DNA of 6,223 nucleotides from Elusimicrobiota bacterium (GTDB lineage: Bacteria; Elusimicrobiota; Elusimicrobia; 2-02-FULL-39-32): the NCBI GenBank assembly GCA_016193115.1, contig JACPSV010000064.1, forward strand, positions 588-6,810. The letters are read 5' to 3'. The position numbers and the translations under genes are program-made. The notes under the pieces are model-generated. The model saw nothing but the letters and a program-made list of their open reading frames with translations. It did not search any database and was not told the origin of the DNA. Positions 5,745-6,223 of the stretch are shown in pieces (the stretch's first letter is position 1; each line of letters opens with the position of its first letter).

Positions 5745-6223
5745 TTAAGGAATTGAGGATTTATAGTTTCTGCGGATGAAATAGAATCCCAAGACTCCCA
5801 AAACCAGGAACATGCCGAGTCCCACAAAAAGTTCCGTCCGCACGTATCCCAGATCGGTGTGGAAGAGAACCGCTTTGATTTTGGGGCCTTCCATATCGTA
5901 GGCGTATCCGGAACTGAACGTGTAGTTTCCGGCCTTTTCGGCGACGAACTGGAAGAGAGGAATTTGGTCGCTGCCTCTATCGGTCGCGTAAACGCGGGAA
6001 GGGAACTTTAAGACTTCAATGTCGCCGGACTTGCCGAACAGGGAATATTCCAGGTCTTGCAATCTCTGTTTGTCCGCGCCGGTCAAATTTTTTTCCAGGC
6101 AGACGGCAATGTAGGAACCCGGCAGTTTTAACCGCACTTTCTGTTCCCCCGGCACTTGCAAAAGAATAACACCCTTTCTCAAACTCAAAAGAAACGGCGT
6201 AATTCCGAAGGATAGGGCCAAGA
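5745..6223 (-). CDS. membrane protein of unknown function, partial (5' end beyond the right edge)
   Basis: I do not recognise this family. The frame is open to the right edge; the first possible start is a TTG at 6219-6221 with no room to see a ribosome binding site, so the true start probably lies outside the window. Numbering the 158 residues from that TTG, 1-14 (LALSFGITPFLLSL) are hydrophobic and may be the end of a first membrane helix or signal anchor. Residues 16-129 form a soluble domain with beta-like segments (KVRLKLPGSYIAVCLEKN; AGNYTFSSGY). Residues 131-149 (LFVGLGMFLVLGVLGFYFI) are a clear membrane helix followed by RRNYK, placing the C-terminus in the cytoplasm and the domain outside the inner membrane. 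The stop is 3 bases before the phosphorylase ATG, so the two genes are probably cotranscribed. A sensory, assembly or envelope role is possible, but nothing in the sequence decides. Confidence 0.7.
   Translation of the reverse strand, partial: LALSFGITPFLLSLRKGVILLQVPGEQKVRLKLPGSYIAVCLEKNLTGADKQRLQDLEYSLFGKSGDIEVLKFPSRVYATDRGSDQIPLFQFVAEKAGNYTFSSGYAYDMEGPKIKAVLFHTDLGYVRTELFVGLGMFLVLGVLGFYFIRRNYKSSIP

Noticed and set aside
1..6223. CRISPR array, tRNA, rRNA or insertion sequence
   Set aside because: No regularly spaced repeats, cloverleaf-like segments, rRNA-like stretches or transposase motifs were found by reading either strand.

Overview
All confidently called genes lie on the minus strand, so the window reads right to left in transcription order. 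Going downstream: a membrane protein of unknown function (cut by the right edge), a glycoside hydrolase family 94 (GH94) carbohydrate phosphorylase, a MalK/UgpC/MsmK-type sugar ABC transporter ATPase, a PorV/PorQ-like outer-membrane beta-barrel protein, and a secreted fibronectin type III (FN3) protein rich in Ser, Thr and Asn. The first three genes are closely packed (gaps of 3 and 43 bases) and look like a sugar uptake and phosphorolysis unit. The last two share a TAATG stop/start overlap and look like a separate cell-surface unit with its own promoter in the 152-base gap at 1962-2113.

The organism is a diderm bacterium, since it has an outer-membrane barrel protein and Sec signal peptides. 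Moderate GC content, a PorV-like protein beside an FN3 surface protein, an NdvB-like stand-alone GH94, and a palindromic repeat translating as 'SPRLRSGQVAGMT' together suggest Omnitrophota, Elusimicrobiota or a similar environmental lineage. This placement is inferred from family resemblance, not shown by a marker gene.

The sugar unit (2114-6223): the GH94 protein keeps the catalytic Asp motif GDWNDG and the residues expected to bind phosphate, and it has no membrane segments. It should therefore cleave a beta-linked gluco-oligosaccharide in the cytoplasm to give a sugar 1-phosphate. The ATPase could energise uptake of such a sugar, but no permease or binding protein is visible. The ATPase starts at GTG behind a very strong ribosome binding site.

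The surface unit (10-2099): a sigma70-like promoter with a perfect TTGACA box, 17-base spacer and TATGCT lies just after the ATPase stop codon. It is flanked by two small inverted repeats and followed by a possible 20-residue leader ORF whose stop overlaps the TTG start of the barrel gene. The most distinctive feature is a 50-base palindromic element (908-957) lying in frame inside the signal-peptide region of the FN3 gene, between its charged and hydrophobic parts. This resembles a repeat that has been captured as coding sequence. The FN3 ORF also stops abruptly 9 bases from the window edge, possibly through a frameshift.

No tRNA, rRNA, CRISPR array, insertion sequence or canonical intrinsic terminator was seen. 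No clearly new defence or mobile system is visible.
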